64,000 nt of DNA from Pseudorasbora parva (Eukaryota > Chordata > Actinopteri > Cypriniformes > Gobionidae), in contig NC_090186.1 in assembly GCF_024679245.1 (NCBI RefSeq), positions 42,790,069-42,854,068 on the forward strand. Reading direction: 5' to 3'. The notes beneath the pieces were generated by a model. The model had not been told where the DNA came from. It made no database searches and saw nothing but the letters and a program-made list of their open reading frames with translations. Numbering within the stretch: the first letter of the stretch is position 1; each line of letters opens with the position of its first letter. The position numbers were made by a program, and so were the translations under genes. Shown piece after piece: positions 36,100-49,800 of this stretch.

Positions 36100-39000
36100 C
36101 TGCAGGACAAAAAGGAGAAACGGTTACCACATCATCCCATTTCTGACTTACAGAGCAAACGCATTTACTGTACGCTGCCGCTTACCAGTCGACAGGAAAT
36201 CCTAACATGCACTGAAGACTCACGCACAATAATACAGTGAATGTGTTAACCCCTGAAGGCATTTTTTTGTATTTTGTCTGAATGACATACAAAAACAAAC
36301 ATAACATAACTCAGGTGTGGTGGTGTGGGTCAGTTTAAGGGTAGAGTTAGGGACAGGTGCGGTGGTGTGGGTCAGTTTAAGGGTAGAGTTAGGGTCAGGT
36401 GTGGTGGTGTGGGTCAGTTTAAGGGTAGAGTTAGGGTCAGGTGTGGTGGTGTGGGTCAGTTTAAGGGTAGAGTTAGGGTCAGGTGTGGTGGTGTGGGTCA
36501 GTTTAAGGGTAGAGTTAGGGTCAGGTGTGGTGGTGTGGGTCAGTTTAAGGGTAGAGTTAGGGTCAGGTGTGGTGGTGTGGGTCAGTTTAAGGGTAGAGTT
36601 AGGGTCAGGTGTGGTGGTGTGGGTCAGTTTAAGGGTAGAGTTAGGGTCAGGTGTGGTGGTGTGGGTCAGTTTAAGGGTAGAGTTAGGGTCAGGTGTGGTG
36701 GTGTGGGTCAGTTTAAGGGTAGAGTTAGGGTCAGGTGTGGTGGTGTGGGTCAGTTTAAGGGTAGAGTTAGGGTCAGGTGTGGTGGTGTGGGTCAAGTTAG
36801 GGTCAGGTGTGGTGGTGTGGGTCAGTTTAAGGGTAAAGTTAGGGACAGGTGTGGTGGTGTGGGTCAAGTTAGGGTCAGGTGTGGTGGTGTGGGTCAGTTT
36901 AAGGGTAGATTTAGGGTCAGGTGTGGTGGTGTGGGTCAAGTTAGGGTAGAGTTAGGGTCAGGTGTGGTGGTGTGGGTCAGTTTAAGGGTAGAGTTAGGGA
37001 CAGGTGTGGTGGTGTGGGTCAGTTTAAGGGTAGAGTTAGGGACAGGTGTGGTGGTGTGGGTCAGTTTAAGGGTAAAGTTAGGGACAGGTGTGGTGGTGTG
37101 GGTCAGTTTAAGGGTAGAGTTAGGGTCAGGTGTGGTGGTGTGGGTCAGTTTAAGGGTAGAGTTAGGGTCAGGTGTGGTGGTGTGGGTCAGTTTAAGGGTA
37201 GAGTTAGGGTTAGGTGTGGTGGTGTGGGTCAGTTTAAGGGTAGAGTTAGGGACAGGTGTGGTGGTGTGGGTCAGTTTAAGGGTAGAGTTAGGGTCAGGTG
37301 TGGTGGTGTGGGTCAAGTTAGGGTAGAGTTAGGGTCAGGTGTGGTGGTGTGGGTCAGTTTAAGGGTAAAGTTTGTTGAGCTTTCACATGTTTTTTATTAT
37401 AACCACAGAACAGGAAGTAGGAAGAAAACAGAACTGCAGTGACACACTAGATGGCATAGTATAACAGCGACACCTATTGGCAAATTACTATATTACAACA
37501 CTCCCACTTAATTTTACAATAGTATTAAGCCATGTTATAGTAAATTATATTACTTTTCACACAAAAAAAAATATTTCCCTTTTTTATAGTGTCAATATAC
37601 AATAAACCATACTAACACAAACTAGTAAGGTTCTTTTTTTTCTTTTCTTTTTTGTCCTTTTGCCATTCAGCACTAAACAAAGTCTAGTCTATTTAATATT
37701 AGACTAAACAGAATTAAATGAAACAAAGTCCAATCTCACTTCTCAGATACTCAAACTTCTGTCTTACCAATGGCTTGGTCAAGATATCTGCCTTCATGTC
37801 ATCTGTAGGACAATATTGAAGTTGTATTTGTCCATTCTGCACACATTCACGGATGTAATGATAGCGAATGTCTATGTGCTTGGTTCTTGAATGATCAACT
37901 GGATTCTTTGCAATTGCAATGGCTCCTTGGTTGTCCTCCAGGATCACCACAGGCGTAACATCCATTCCAAGATCACTCAGTAGGCGTCTTAGCCAGACAC
38001 ATTCCTGGGCTGATTGGCTAAGTGCAACGTACTCAGCCTCCGCTGTCGAAAGTGCAACAGTTGACTGTTTCTTGCTGAGCCAGCTCACGGCTCCTCCACC
38101 AAGTAAGAACACATTACCGGTTGTTGAGCGACGATCGTCCTGGTCTCCAGCCCAGTCAGCATCTGAGAATCCGATCAAAGTTCCAGATTCTGACTGCTCA
38201 TATTTGAGAGCGAGTTCCAACGTACCCTTTAAGTACCGCAGGATTCTCTTCACTGCTGTCAGATGCGCAGCACTTGGATTTGCGTTGAACTTTGATACAA
38301 CACTCACTGCTTGTGCTATGTCAGGTCGTGTGGCCATCGCAGCATACAGTAGACTCCCTACCATAGACTGGTAGGTACCTGAGTTCACAGGCTTGCTGAC
38401 ACCATCATTCCTTTTCAGCTTCAGATTTGCATCAGCTGGGGTTGCAACGGGATTAGCATCCTGCATCCCATACTTACGAAGAATGGATTCAATGTAATGC
38501 TTCTGATGAAGAAACACACAGTTATTTTCCTTGTCTTGGATGACAGAGATACCCAAGATATAGGACAGCTCTCCCAAGTCCTTCATCTTGTAGCGCTTCT
38601 TAAGAGCAAGTTTCAGCTCTTTCATGCTTTCCATCGACTCTGTGATCAGGATCAGATCATCAACATACACAGCCAATATTTCCAGCTCCTGCCGAGATCT
38701 CACAAACACACATGGGTCGGATGTACTCTGTTTGAAGCCAATGTTCTTCATGAACTCTGTGAAGGTTTTGCTCCAGCAGCGAGGGGATTGCTTCAGCCCG
38801 TATATTGACTTATTCAGTTTGCATACCAAACGTTCCTCCCCTGGTCTGATGTATCCCTCTGGTTGTTCCATGTAGATTTCTTCGTCCAGGTGTCCATTAA
38901 GAAATGCAGTTACCACATCCATTTGATGCACATGTAGATCATTCTGGACAGCAAAGGACAGCAACATACGAACTGAGCTAAATCTTACCACAGGTGAAAA

Positions 39001-42000
39001 AGTTTCATCATAATCAGCACCATACTTCTGTGAGTATCCCTTAGCAACGAGTCTGCACTTGTATCTCTCCACTCGTCCATTACTCTGATGCTTGACTTTG
39101 AACACCCATCTTGATCCTATGGCCTTCCGATCCTTTGGTAGTTCAACTAAATCCCACGTCTCATTTTCCAGCAGTGATTCATATTCCAAGTCAGCCGCAT
39201 CCTGCCATTCCCTTGCATTAGGACTCTTCAATGCCTCTTTCAGTGTGCTTGGTTCTGCAACACAACAAACACCAGCATAATGATCAACAGTCACCAGGTC
39301 AGCAAACTCATCATATCCATATCTCTTGGGTGGTTTTCTGATTCTGCCAGCCTCTCTAGCAGCCTCATCGACAGTAGCATCGAGTGATGTTGTCTCGTCA
39401 GTTTTCATGATAACTTCGTTCTCTGAAAAAGAAATGTCCACTTCTTGTTTCCAGTCAAAGTCTGACTCGTTGAAGATCACATCCCGACGAATTAGAATCC
39501 TTCTTTTTTCTTCGTCGAACAAGCGGTAGCCCTTCGCATTGTTGGCATATCCCACGAAACGAAGCTTCACAGCCTTCTTGTCCAGTTTTCTTCTTTCTGT
39601 TTCTGGGACATGTGCATAAGCTACACAACCAAACACTTTCATATGACTTACATTTGGCTTTTTATCATACCATCTCTGGTAGGGTGTCTCTTGCTTCAGA
39701 AGAGATGTGGGCAGCCTGTTCTGTATGTAAACTGCAGTCGATACAGCCTCTGCCCAGTACGTCTTTGGCAATTTAGCATGAGAGAGCATGGTTCTTGCTG
39801 CTTCAATTAATGTCCGATTTTTTCTTTCTGCAACCCCATTTTGCTGAGGTGTGTGAGGCACAGTTGTTTCATGATGGATACCTTGAGCCTTCAAGTAATC
39901 TTGAAATTCTTTTGATGTGTATTCCCCACCATTGTCAGTTCTTAGTCTTGTCACTTTCTCTCCGCACTCATTGGAGAATGTTTTTTCAAATTCCTTGAAT
40001 TTGTTAAACACTTCACCCTTCTGCTTCATAAAGTATACCTTGCAACATCTAGAATAGTCATCGATAAAAGTCACAAAGTACTTTGACCCACCTATAGACT
40101 CAGTCTGCATTGGACCACAGACATCACTATGAACCAGCTGCAGTTTGCGTTTGGAACGGATTTCTCCCACTGGCTTGTGAGGCTTTCTAGACAGCTTGCC
40201 TTCCACGCAGGCTTCACAGAAGAGAACTTCTTTCTCTGCAGGAAAGTCCACTCCATTCACCAGATTTTTAAGTTCCTTCATTTTGGTGGTGTGTCCCAAT
40301 CGCTGGTGCCACATGCTTGCTGTTACTAATGCACTTGACGCACAGTGACAGTTCGGTGAACTTCCCTCAACATCCAGCTGATACAGCCCGTCAGATCTTT
40401 GTGTTCCCATTCCTCGAAGATCTCCATCTTTACTACGGATGTAACAGCGAGAATTTTTGAACTGCACCATATTTCCTCTTCTGACAGCAGCTCCTACTGA
40501 GAAGAGGTTCCCAGATAACTTTGGAACATACAGCACATCAAACACCGTGACATTTTTTACATCACCTACTTTGAATGTCATTCTCAGCTTAACGTTACCA
40601 AGTCCTAGGGCGTCTACCACTCTGCCGTCACCGAGTTTCACAGACTGTAGTTTTGAAAATTGCTGGTAGTTTTGGAGGATTTCTTCATGACACGTCATGT
40701 GCTTTGATGCTCCAGAGTCAATCAACCACTCAATCTGTTGTGTCATTTTATCCTGGTTTGCTTCTTTAGCGATAAAAGCACTCTCAGACGAGTCCTCTGA
40801 ATGTTCACATGTTACGTTTTTGGCCTTGTGGGTTTTATACCTCTTTTTTTTACTTGGACAGTCGCGCTTGATATGTCCCTCTTTCCCACACTTGTAACAT
40901 CTCCACGAGCTGGGTCTGTCAGCTCTCACTGACTTGGAGTTGGACTGCACATCACCGCGAACTTGTGTTGACATCGCTGATGCGCCACCGGATGCAGCAC
41001 CGCCATAGTTACCATCAGCAGGCACTCGCTTTTGTTCTTCATTTATTAATGCTTGCTGAACAAACTGCAGCGTTAAATTGTCCAATTTGGTTTCCAGTGC
41101 AGTGACAATTGTAGCATAGCTTGATGGCAAACTACCCAGCAGTGTTACAATCTGATCCTCCTCTTCAATCACAGCACCTATCGCTCCTAGCTGGTCAGTT
41201 AGTTCTTTCATTTGTTTCAAATGTTCAGTTATGCTTTCTCCTTCCTTCATTTCACATCTGAAGTATTTTTTCTTTAGAAACAGCTTGTTTGCAAGAGTGT
41301 CTCTCTCAAAATGCCCTTTTAGAGTATCCCACGCTTCTTTAGGTGTCTTGCAACTTGTTATCAGATACAACTGGGGTGTACTCACATTCAGCACCAACAC
41401 AGAAAATGCCTTTTCTTTCCGTTTTTCGAATTCTGCTCTTGCCTGTGCATTTGCTCCCTCTGACACATTGTCAGTCTCCATAACCATGCCCCATAGTCCT
41501 TTGGCTTTCATCAAATGTTCCATTTGAAATTTCCATGTTGCCCAATTCTCTGGCCCGCTCAGCTTCTCAATAAACAGTCTATCCTCCATTGTGAGTTCCA
41601 CAACACTGTCTATATCACACAAAATCCTGTGTAAAAACCTTTTTTAGCGAAGATCTGGGCCCATAACCTGTTGAGCTTTCACATGTTTTTTATTATAACC
41701 ACAGAACAGGAAGTAGGAAGAAAACAGAACTGCAGTGACACACTAGATGGCATAGTATAACAGCGACACCTATTGGCAAATTACTATATTACAACAAAGT
41801 TAGAGACAGGTGTGGTGGTGTGGGTCAGTTTAAGGGTAGAGTTAGGGTCAGGTGTGGTGGTGTGGGTCAGTTTAAGGGTAGAGTTAGGGACAGGTGTGGT
41901 GGTGTGGGTCAGTTTAAGGGTAAAGTTAGGGACAGGTGTGGTGGTGTGGGTCAGTTTAAGGGTAAAGTTAGGAGTTTCTAAGCTTTAAATCAAAAAGATG

Positions 42001-45000
42001 TTAATTTGTGTTCTGAAGATAAACATCATGCAAGTTTGGAACGACACGAGGAGGAGTAAATAATGACAGAATTTAAATGATCCCTTGAAGAATGTACATA
42101 GGGTCAGTTGATTCACTGGCTTCACATCATTTTTGCTGTGGGCTCTGCAAAATAATCCTATCATCGGTGCACATGTAAACGCCTCAGTTCTAGCGGCACA
42201 TGAACCGATCATCTCTTCCTCTTTACTACTAGCTAAAGCACCAAATAAGCATGAATGAACATCAGAAGGTATGTTGTTTCAAACGCGGAAAGAGGTCAAT
42301 GGTACAATTTTCATTTTCAAGCCCACCAGTGAACCGGAAGTTGCAAATGATTTTATTTCAGTGCCGTTATGTATTTCCAAGTGAAACAGAATATTAATTA
42401 GAGGGAAGTGTTTGATAAAGAGAGAATGTGGATCTCCTTACATCATCGTTGCCGTCTGCTAGATCCAGGGCCGTTTCATCCTCCATGTTCTTAATCATCT
42501 TGTCGGCTCCGGCCTGGCACAGAATATTGGCGATGGCGGCGTCCTGTCGACCCACGGCCAAATGCAGGGCAGTGCAACCATTGAACATGGTGGCATCGAC
42601 ATTCGCCCCTCTGTTCAGCAGCAGGGTCACTGACGGGACATCGTGGAGCTCGACCGCCATATGTAACGCCGTCTTCCCGCTCGTCCCCTCCTAAATGACA
42701 CCAAAGTGAAGAAACGGGGATGTTTGGTCATAAAACTGAAGGTCTCCAGGAAACTCAACAGATCAGCCTCAAGCAGCTCACCTGTATGTTCAAATCCACA
42801 CCGTTCTTCATCAACAGCCGCATGAGACGATGATGCTTGTGCAGGGTGGCCACATGGAGACATGTAAGACCTGCAATAAACCATGCCTTGATTAATATTA
42901 GTACATACATTTGCATTCATGCATTTGACAGAGCGACTTACAATGCATTCAGTGTACATTTTATCAGCTCATCCATTTTCTGGGAATCAAACCCATGACC
43001 TTTGTGCCATGCTGTGCTATTTGAGCTACAGGAATGCATATTTAATATAGTATAATAGTATACTACGGGACTGTTGAACGCTTGAATCTTATTGGTTGAA
43101 GAATGTTCTAAGGTGTGCAGTTATTTTTAGGGAAAGGCACGGTTAAAGTAGTTCCAGCAGGTTTTGACTGCATTACAGCTTCATATTAGCCTGACAAGCC
43201 AGACCCACATCAAGATGTTTGGTCTGGAAACTCACCATTGACAGCTCAATCCAAGGGGCGGGATAAACGGTTGTCTTTCTAACTCCCTCTGCACGCGATA
43301 GGATAGCGCTACACCAACCAGAGCAACGAAGGTGAAGCAGAGCTCGCTGACTGATTAAACATTCGCCGTATCCGGTCGGCTAAACTCCGAACACATCTTC
43401 CCTTTTTAAGAATGACTTCAGTGTCGCTCTTTGTTCTTTTCTCAGAGAAAAGCTTAACTCCAAGTCTTCCAGAGTCGCGGTCAAAGCTGATTCGAAAGAC
43501 CGCCGTTCGCCAGTTTCTGTGTTAACTAGAAGCACGCAAACGCAACTCGGCCGTCGTCATTATGGCCCCGCCCGCCGACTCTATACACGATGTGATTGGG
43601 CCGTCCAGATTGTGAGGAATACAGCTCAGAAGGGTATTGAGAGTTCCTAGACGACACTTGCGGGCAAATTAAATTTGCTTTCGCTAGGGTGCGTCTAGAT
43701 TTCTAGGCTAGCTTCATATCACTCCGCCAAATGATTTCAGTCATTTCAAAAGTCCTTACAGCTGATAACAGCAAAAGAACCAAACACACAATGACACTGA
43801 CCAAACAAATACATATAGTAAACAATAGGATAAAAATGACTATTTCCATTGTTTTGCAAAAAAAATTGTTTTATTAAGTACTGAAGCACATAATCCACCG
43901 CTCAAACGTGCACACATACAGTACGGACACACACTCCCACACAAACATGTAGTCAGCGCAGCTCGGATGATTTTATCAATAAAATAGTTTAGCAGCTTAA
44001 AAGCTACATGATATTTCTCACTTGCGAGGAAATAAAAACGCTGTTCTTGAAGTAGATAAACTTACAGTCGAGACGCTTCCAAACATTGATGAGATGAGCA
44101 GACTCAGGTAATTAACACACACTTCATCTCTCTCTCTCTAATAATTGCATTTTTAACCGTATTAGTCTGCTATCAATGGCTCAAACCTCTAGCCTGACAA
44201 GCCTGACCCACATCAAGATGTTTGGTCTGGAAACTCTCCATAGACAGCTCAATCTGAGGGGCGGGATAAACGGTTGTCTTTCAAACTCCCTCTGCAAGCG
44301 ATAGGATAGCGCTACAACCAATCAGAGCAATGAAGGTGAAGCAGAGCTCGCTGACTGATTAAACATTCGCCGTATCCGGTCGGCTAAACTCTGAACACAT
44401 CTTCCCTTCTTAAGAATGACTTCAGTGCCGTTCTTTGTTCTTTTCTCAGAGAAAAGCTTAACTCCAAGTGTTCCAGAGTCGCGGTCAGAGCTGAATCGAA
44501 AGACCGCTGCCGTTCGCCAGTTTCTGTGTTTACTAGAAGCACGCAAACGCAACTCGGCCGTCGTCAATATGGCCCCGCCCACCGACTCTCTACACGATGT
44601 GATTGGCCTGGCAAGAGTTAGGGGAATACAGCTCAGAAGGGTATTGAGAGTTGCTAGACGACACTTGCGGGCAGATTAAATTTGCTGCCGCTAGGGTGCG
44701 TCTAGATTTCTAGGCTACCAAACCTCTGTTACTAGCTCTAAAATGACATTTTTATTAGCAACGGAGTTGTGGGATGAGATGCGTAAGAAATTAGTCCTGC
44801 ACACGAGCGTTTCAAGGACGAAAACCTGCCAAAATGTCTTGAAATTCATCTAAATGTTTTAAGGTGGGGTGACCGTAGTATAAGCGGAATAATTGACTCT
44901 GGGCCATTTAATTAATAAAAAATAATGTACACCCATGGGTGTGCATTCCTTTTCTAGTGATTCAACAGCCGGTCATCAATTATGCCTTACATATAGTATC

Positions 45001-46298
45001 AACTCTGATCCCAGAAACTACTCTATACTAAGAAAAAAACGTTTTTGCAAGCATTTCGGCTTTTTAATTATTCAGGGAACTAATGTAGAAACACCAAACA
45101 GCTTCTCTGCCATGACAGTAGTTAAAGAGAAAACTGAATGATGATGATGTTATGAAACACTGATACTTGAAGTCCATGAAAACAGAAAAACTCCAGGGCG
45201 CTTTTTGCTGCCAACTTCCTTGTTCAGACAAGACTGTTTCTGTTCACTAAAAATGAAAACATGATAAACACAGAACCAACAAACATCAGCAGCATGACAG
45301 CATTTCTCTATATTACTCTTGAAACTATACATAGGAAGTATAACAAAGGCAACATTAAAATGTGTTCTGGTTGTTTTGAGCATGTTGCTTTGTTGTAGTA
45401 GCTCGTTGCTATGCAGTGCACACACCTCCTCAACAATGATTTGACACATGATGTAAGGAATCATTTATGACACAGACGTGGCAGGATGATTTACACACTT
45501 AACTTTAATACTTAGTGGCATTGGTTTGTTAAAATCACATAAAAACAATAAAAGTATTATGACTACCAAATAGGGTGGAAAAAAGCGATGCATCGCGATT
45601 AGGGATGGGTATCAAGAACCGGTTCCATTTTAGAACCACATTTCCCAGAACTGCCATTCCTGTGTATGTATTTTAATGTGATTTTAAAACATTCAAGCTC
45701 AAAAGAAGTCAAAAGACTCAAAGAAGACTTACACACTGTAGCCACACACACACACAGAAAGGTTTCTCATAGTGAATAATGCGTGAAAATGAGTTTGAAG
45801 TATGTTGAAATGAGAAGTGTGTTTCTGGTTGTGAGGGAAAGATAACCTTGTTCAGCTTCCTAAATAACCCAGCATTAAGGAAACAGTGGATGCAGTTTGT
45901 TTTTCTGGAGCAGCAAAGGAGTTCTGCAAGTGTGTGTGTGTGTGTTTGTTCCCGGTCATGAGTGGAAACCACAGACGGCGAGTGAAACTGCATCAAATGT
46001 CTGTTTTGTTAGCAATCGGCATGTAAGGACATATAATGTGAACAACACGAAAGTATAATGAATGGAAACTTATCCAGGGATAATGCCATGATGTATTGTG
46101 TGTGTGTGTGTGGGGGCATGTTTTTGTTAAATATAAGGACAAATGTGTATAATGACATGGGTATGACAGGTATTACAAGGAGAGGGTGAAATATGAGGAC
46201 ATTACCCATGTGTCCTCACTTTTCAAAAGGCTTATAAATCATAGAGTTTTTTTAGAGTAAAAATGCTGAATGTTTTCTGTGATGGGTAGGTTTAGGGG

Positions 46299-46391
<93 letters not shown>

Positions 46392-46561
46392 AGATGGGTA
46401 GGTTTAGGGGCAGGGGTAGAGTAGGGGGATAGAAAATACGGTTTGTACAGTATAAAAATGTATGCCTATGGAATGTCCCCACAATTCACAAACAGAAACG
46501 TGTGCGTGTGAAGATAGATAATGTAAGATAATGTAGTTTTAGGGGCAGGGGCAGTGTGTGT

Positions 46562-46617
<56 letters not shown>

Positions 46618-46663
46618 GTGTAGGGGCAGGGGCAGGGGCAGTGTGTGTGGGTAGGTTTAGGGG

Positions 46664-46703
<40 letters not shown>

Positions 46704-46743
46704 GTTTAGGGGCAGGGGCAGTGTGTGTGGGTAGGTTTAGGGG

Positions 46744-46781
<38 letters not shown>

Positions 46782-46827
46782 GTTTAGGGGCAGGGGCAGG
46801 GGCAGTGTGTGTGGGTAGGTTTAGGGG

Positions 46828-46863
<36 letters not shown>

Positions 46864-49800
46864 GTTTAGGGGCAGGGGCAGGGGCAGTGTGTGTAGGTAG
46901 GTTTAGGGGCAGTGTAGGGGGATAGAATGTACAGTTTGTACGGTATAAAAACCATTACGTCTATGGAGAGTCCCCACAAAGATAATGAACCAGACGTGTG
47001 TGTGTGTGTGTGTTTAGTTCCGCCCACTGCACGCCACCACGAGCTCGACTTCAGACACAGTCGGTACAATGTATCTGTCTTTTATAAATATGACAAAACT
47101 AAAGACTTTTCAGAGATATGAAGGATGCAACACTACTCTATAGGTACTCATGATTGACATGAGATTGACTGAAACTGTGTGTTATGTTCCCTTTAAGGCT
47201 TGCAGTGTGAACGTAGTATCAATAAGAAAAAAAAGTACATTAAAAATAATTTTGGAATCGGATTGTGACTCCCAGAATCGGATCAGATGAAGTCTCGTAC
47301 CTCTCCAGTTCTGTGTTTCCAGGACATTGGTGAGTTTGGGTGAGGCGTTGAGCACCATCTCATTGGCACAATCCCAGAATCCATGCTCACACGCCACATG
47401 GAGAGGGGTGTTTCCTTCCTGGTCCTGGAGCTCCAGCGAGACCATCTTCTTTAGCAGGCTGCTCACTATAGTGGGCTGGTTCAGGTAGGTGGCCAGGTGT
47501 AACGGCGTCTATGGACGGCAGAATAAAGTCAGCATCTGACAAAATGGCTAATTCTACTTTTAAAAACAAAAAAAATGTAGTTTGAGGTGAGAAATAGTTC
47601 TGATACTGGATGATAGCATTCCAGTAATACAATAAGTCCGTAAAGGGTTAGTTCACCCATTCTGTCATTAATTACTTACTTTGATTGTAAGTAAGTAACT
47701 TGTCGTTCTAAACCTCTAAGGCTTTCGTTCATCTTCAGAACATAAATCTGTGTCCAGAAATCGTTCCCTCCACTGACATCTATGCAACTTTCTTACTGAA
47801 GCTCAAATGTGATGCGTAACAAGAGAATGAACCTCATTGGTTCTCATTGAAGCTCAAGCGTGATGCGTAACACGAGGATGAGCCTCATTGGCTCTCGCTG
47901 AAGCTCAAGCGTGATGCGTAACACGAGAATGAACCTCATTGGTTCTCATTGAAGCTCAAGCGTGATGCGTAACACGAGAATGAACCTCATTGGTTCTCAT
48001 TGAAGCTCAAACGTGATGCGTAACACGAGAATGAACCTCATTGGTTCTCGCTGAAGCTCAAACATGCTGCGTAACATGAGAATGAACCTCATTGGTTCTC
48101 ATTGAAGCTCAAGCGTGATGCGTAACACGAGCAAGCTCGTTGTTTCTCGCACGTCAAGTGAATATGCTTGAGCTTCAATTTTCCACAACCGGTGGTTAAT
48201 GAATATTTAGATGTAATAAATGATTCATCATGGACTTAATCGCTCAATTCATATGGATTAGTTTCATAATCTCTTTATGAACTTTTTGAAGCGTCAAAGT
48301 GGTAGTTCTGTACCTGTCAATGGGGGGGACCGAAATCTCTCAGGCTAGATCCTCGTTTGTGTTATTATGGGTTTTGGAATGACATGGGGGTGAACTAACC
48401 CTTTAAGTAAAATGGTTTCGTTTTTATGCAACTGGATATGTTGTGGTTGTCTGTAGTATGGGGAGCGCCCCCGTGTCTCAAATGAAAAGATTAGAACCGC
48501 AGAGCTTCAGACCATCTCACTAGCATCGCAGAATGGCATCAACCTTTTTGATTGAATGCCAATAAGGTTAATTTGTTCCAAAAAAGAGGGGCCAAGCAAA
48601 AGTTTACTCAATCTGGGAGTTACACACTGACTGTGTCAAAAGGAAACATGTGAGTAATATGTCCAATGGCCTGGCGTTAGCTGATTACGTGGCTTTTGGT
48701 AAAAACACAGCAGCACCATTATTACTCACAGCTTTAAGTGCTGACTGTCAGATTTGTGCTGTTTCCTTTAGACTTCACCCTCTAGACCGGCTGACCCAAA
48801 TCTGACATCCTCTCATTTTATAAACCCAAGTAGCATCAAAGTCGACATGAAACACTGTTTGTAACTTATTTTAATTTAATAACGTGACACATTTCGGACA
48901 CAACACAGGGTGTGATTTTTATCTATCAGGAATCTAATGGATGAAGGGTTTTTCCGCTTTTCCTTTTAGGCGGAGAAAGTTGACAAAAGATTACACAACC
49001 TTTCTTTTTCTGAATAGCATGTGCTGGTGAATCATTGATGATAAGCAGATATTTAATTTCATACTGTAATGTAAAACTAACCAAATGAGTCAATGTTAAT
49101 GATAACAACAAGACTATTTTGACAGTAAAAGTCCTATTTTTAAACAATGTCCAGTGTTCCCACACCTTTCGACCAATGCATTTCCATCATTTATTATTTC
49201 TAATGTAATAATGTCTATTTACACTAAATGTGAATAGCCCGCCTTGTTGTGAGAGGCTATTTACACTAACTCCGCCCACTGATGTCTGATTGGGCCAGAC
49301 ATAATTACGGAAGGCGCTGGTTTGTCAATAGTAGCAATAGTGTAGAGATAAGGTGCGGCGCGTGGTAGAACGTTGGCAGAAATCGATTTATTTTCAAGAA
49401 AATTTAAGAAAAAATTCAAAAAGCAGAAACAAGTTGTCTAATGTGTTGTTAATAATCGAGCTTTATTGTCCCAATAAGGCGGTATCCATTTAATAATCTT
49501 AATAAATATAATAATTTACACTGTTATTATTGCATACCATTTAATGTACAACAACCCTGAGATGCAAATAACATCTAACTACTATTTACACTTATTGCAA
49601 AGAAAATACTGCAATTTTCACTGAGTGCAAATAAAAATCGATGGCAATTTTCACTGAGTGTAAATAGCCACTGCTTTTCTAATAAGGATTGATCATAAAA
49701 TATTTTGGAGCAGCATGGCAAAACTATAAACATTGTTTATCCACGTGGGATTTTAATAATTTCCATGGTATTTTCAAGCCTGGAAATCACTATTTTACGC

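Larger units (their letters stand above)
37373..41796 (-). mobile_element. Complete Ty1/copia LTR retrotransposon
   Basis: 4424 bp, minus orientation. Two 128-bp LTRs (5' LTR 41669-41796, 3' LTR 37373-37500) are identical base for base, start TGTTG and end CAACA. The target duplication AAGTT lies at 37368-37372 and 41797-41801. A primer-binding site abuts the 5' LTR and a purine tract AAGTGGGAG abuts the 3' LTR. One long gag-pol frame fills the inside. It is inserted in a 42-bp minisatellite in nfkbie intron 5, in the same orientation as nfkbie. Copia elements are known but uncommon in fish; family assignment needs comparison. Confidence 0.97.

Noticed and set aside
36306..37372. Interstitial telomeric repeat
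   Set aside because: TTAGGG occurs once per 42-bp unit but is not in tandem, so this is not a (TTAGGG)n tract.
36220..37442. ORFs of 126-333 codons on both strands
   Set aside because: The 42-bp minisatellite in several frames; plus and minus frames are open at once, which is expected from the period.
37919..41527. Several plus-strand ORFs of 60-150 codons
   Set aside because: Antisense shadows of the copia gag-pol frame.
41590..41622. Longer copia start at 41622
   Set aside because: The codon there is TTG; the first in-frame ATG is at 41589 and gives the normal gag start MEDRLF.
44322..44679. ORFs of 86-87 codons on both strands
   Set aside because: They lie within a repeated TAGCCT element; the paralogous copy at 43187-43710 does not keep the frames.
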